Source: Rhodoferax sp. (GTDB lineage: Bacteria; Pseudomonadota; Gammaproteobacteria; Burkholderiales; Burkholderiaceae_C). From it: a stretch of DNA of 7,370 nucleotides. The stretch is from positions 1 through 7,370 of the forward strand of contig JAQTSL010000185.1 of NCBI GenBank assembly GCA_028711355.1, in the 5' to 3' direction. The translations under genes were made by a program, and so were the position numbers. How positions within the stretch are numbered: the stretch's first letter is position 1; each line of letters begins with the position of its first letter. The notes under the pieces were generated by a model. The model had not been told where the DNA came from. It ran no database searches and saw only the letters and a program-made list of their open reading frames with translations. Positions 6,377 through 7,370 of this stretch are shown here, piece after piece.

Positions 6377-6381
6377 GCGCT

Positions 6382-6711
6382 TTACTTGATACTGCCTTTG
6401 GGCAACACCTGAACCACCGCGCTGCGCTGGATCTGCACTTCAACGCCGTTGGCCACTTCCAAAGCGATATAGATCTCGCCGAGCTTGCTGACCTTGCCCA
6501 GCAGACCACCGGCGCTAACCACCTCGTCGCCCTTGGCCAGCGCTTCGATCATGGCCTTGTGTTCCTTGGCCTTTTTCATTTGCGGGCGGATCATCACAAA
6601 ATACAACACCACAAACATCAACACCAGCGGCAGCATCCCCATCAGGGTCGATTGCAAGTCACCACCCGCAGCGGCCGGGGCCGCCTGGGCAAAAGCAGAA
6701 GAAATAAACAC
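6382..6711 (-). CDS. yajC: YajC, SecYEG-SecDF accessory subunit
   Basis: YajC is a small inner-membrane protein that associates with SecDF and the translocon. The 109-residue protein begins (M/V)FISSAFAQ, has a single membrane segment at about residues 24-41 (LPLVLMFVVLYFVM) followed by the family motif IRPQMKK, and a cytosolic domain with LAKGDEVVSAGGLLGKV and VEVQIQRSAVVQVLP. The start is GTG at 6711, since relatives begin at this FISSAFAQ and a GGAG (6718-6721) lies 6 bases upstream; the frame stays open further back to an ATG at 6789, but that would put extra sequence of no family character in front. It is the first gene of the yajC-secD-secF operon and is separated from secD by the repeat copy at 6268-6376. 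Confidence 0.95.
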   Translation of the reverse strand: MFISSAFAQAAPAAAGGDLQSTLMGMLPLVLMFVVLYFVMIRPQMKKAKEHKAMIEALAKGDEVVSAGGLLGKVSKLGEIYIALEVANGVEVQIQRSAVVQVLPKGSIK

Positions 6712-7053
6712 GGCAAGCTCCAAAATTGAAGTAAAGGTAAAGAACAAACTGCCCGTTTGCACACCGCCCACGGCGCAACAAACAGGCAACGCGGCATTGT
6801 ATGCGGGGTCGAGTTAAGACAGTTGAGCCCCGGGGGGATCTCCAAAAGTCACTCAGTCGGTCTTAGTCCATCTGCTCTTGGCGGTGGCAGGCGCTGCTGC
6901 GTGTGACGCAGGAAGTGGGGGCACTGTCATGCTGATCGGCGCCAAAACTGTTCTTTCACGCTGGTACGGATTTGAGTTGATCTAGCGCAAAGTCATTCCA
7001 CGACATCAGGCGTAGAACGTTCGCCTTGATCACAAGCTATGGGGTGGCTCAAA
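6712..7053. promoter_or_regulatory. Divergent intergenic region between yajC and the right-edge gene
   Basis: No gene is supported in these 342 bases. On the minus strand a TACAAT (6796-6801) is a good -10 box for yajC, about 85 bases before the GTG; no matching -35 box is clear. A perfect small hairpin, CTGCGT-gtg-ACGCAG, lies at 6897-6911, and a GC palindrome CCCCGGGG near 6828-6835. Open frames here are short, lack ribosome-binding sites and resemble nothing I know. In related genomes tgt and queA often precede yajC; they are absent here. Confidence 0.4.
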
Positions 7054-7370
7054 ATGAAATTGAATTTGATCAAACATATCGCTCAATTTTTTGTTTTTTT
7101 GTCGTTGAGCCTTTCAATAAGCTGCTGGGCCGGTGGCGCAGCCTTTGTGCCCACACCGGGACCCGGCGGCGGCGTGGTGCATTCGTTGTTTAGAGACAGT
7201 GACGGTACGGTCTATGCGGGGACCAATGCCGGCGTTTTTCAACAAACTGCCGGGCAGACCCAATGGCGTGCGCTGGGCTCTGCATTAGGCTTGAATAACC
7301 GCCCACTGGCCATCACGCGGGGCGCAGACGGCACACTCTACATTGGCACCGACAGTGGTGCCTATGTGCT
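7054..7370 (+). CDS. Exported beta-propeller-like protein, C-terminus cut by window edge
   Basis: 105 codons are visible and the frame is open to the right edge. The start is ATG 7054, not ATG 7039, because GGGGTGG (7041-7047) sits 6 bases before it. Residues 1-26 form a signal peptide: MKLNLIKH, a Phe/Leu/Ser core, then SCWA/GG; the Cys at 24 is a poor lipobox, so cleavage by signal peptidase I is more likely. After a PTPGPGGG linker come two repeat units about 42 residues apart: VHSLFRDSDGTVYAGTNAGV and LAITRGADGTLYIGTDSGAY. The DGTxYxGTxxG pattern is typical of beta-propeller blades (BNR/Vps10-like or the sensor propellers of some two-component histidine kinases). The repeat and export calls are firm; whether a kinase or other domain follows cannot be seen. 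Lower GC in the signal-peptide stretch (7051-7130) is due to AT-rich hydrophobic codons. Confidence 0.8.
   Translation, partial: MKLNLIKHIAQFFVFLSLSLSISCWAGGAAFVPTPGPGGGVVHSLFRDSDGTVYAGTNAGVFQQTAGQTQWRALGSALGLNNRPLAITRGADGTLYIGTDSGAYV

Noticed and set aside
6841..6990. Short open frame on the plus strand ending near 6985 (about 45 codons)
   Set aside because: No start with a ribosome-binding site and no similarity I recognise; treated as intergenic.
6712..7053. tRNA or other structured RNA gene in the divergent spacer
   Set aside because: No cloverleaf, no TTC-containing T-arm or CCA-type end seen on either strand; only a 6-pair hairpin at 6897-6911.

Overview
The window reads as a conserved housekeeping segment of a betaproteobacterial chromosome, most likely Burkholderiales and probably Comamonadaceae (Rhodoferax/Polaromonas-like). 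This rests on high GC, on the wording of the SecD, SecF, YajC, DprA and Def proteins, and on the gene orders def / LysM protein / dprA and yajC-secD-secF. The genus is a guess from family knowledge; nothing was searched.

Layout. Positions 1-457 (minus strand) hold peptide deformylase (def), cut by the left edge. Divergent from it, after a 130-base promoter region, are an exported LysM-domain protein (588-1799, plus) and dprA (1890-3074, plus), separated by a short spacer with a perfect palindrome. From 6711 to 3412 on the minus strand runs the Sec accessory operon yajC-secD-secF, convergent with dprA. At the right edge (7054 onward, plus) begins an exported protein with beta-propeller-like repeats, cut by the window end.

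The unusual content is in three places. (1) secF carries an in-frame TAG at codon 42, just after its first membrane segment; the rest of the gene is intact. (2) The dprA/secF gap is almost entirely a 318-base MITE-like element (3076-3393) with 17-base terminal inverted repeats, a 5-base target duplication TTGAA and several strong internal hairpins. Without it the two stop codons would be about 14 bases apart. (3) The yajC-secD spacer is a second, shorter member of the same repeat family (6268 to about 6376). Its conserved end lies 3 bases from the secD start and appears to supply the secD ribosome-binding site, next to a long-range stem; it also holds a small open frame overlapping the secD start by ATGA.

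Functionally, YajC, SecD and SecF assist SecYEG-dependent export, DprA loads RecA onto incoming single-stranded DNA, Def removes the N-terminal formyl group from new proteins, and the LysM protein probably acts at the cell wall. No CRISPR array, tRNA, rRNA, transposase gene or defence system is visible. The repeat family and the secF amber are what deserve a second look.
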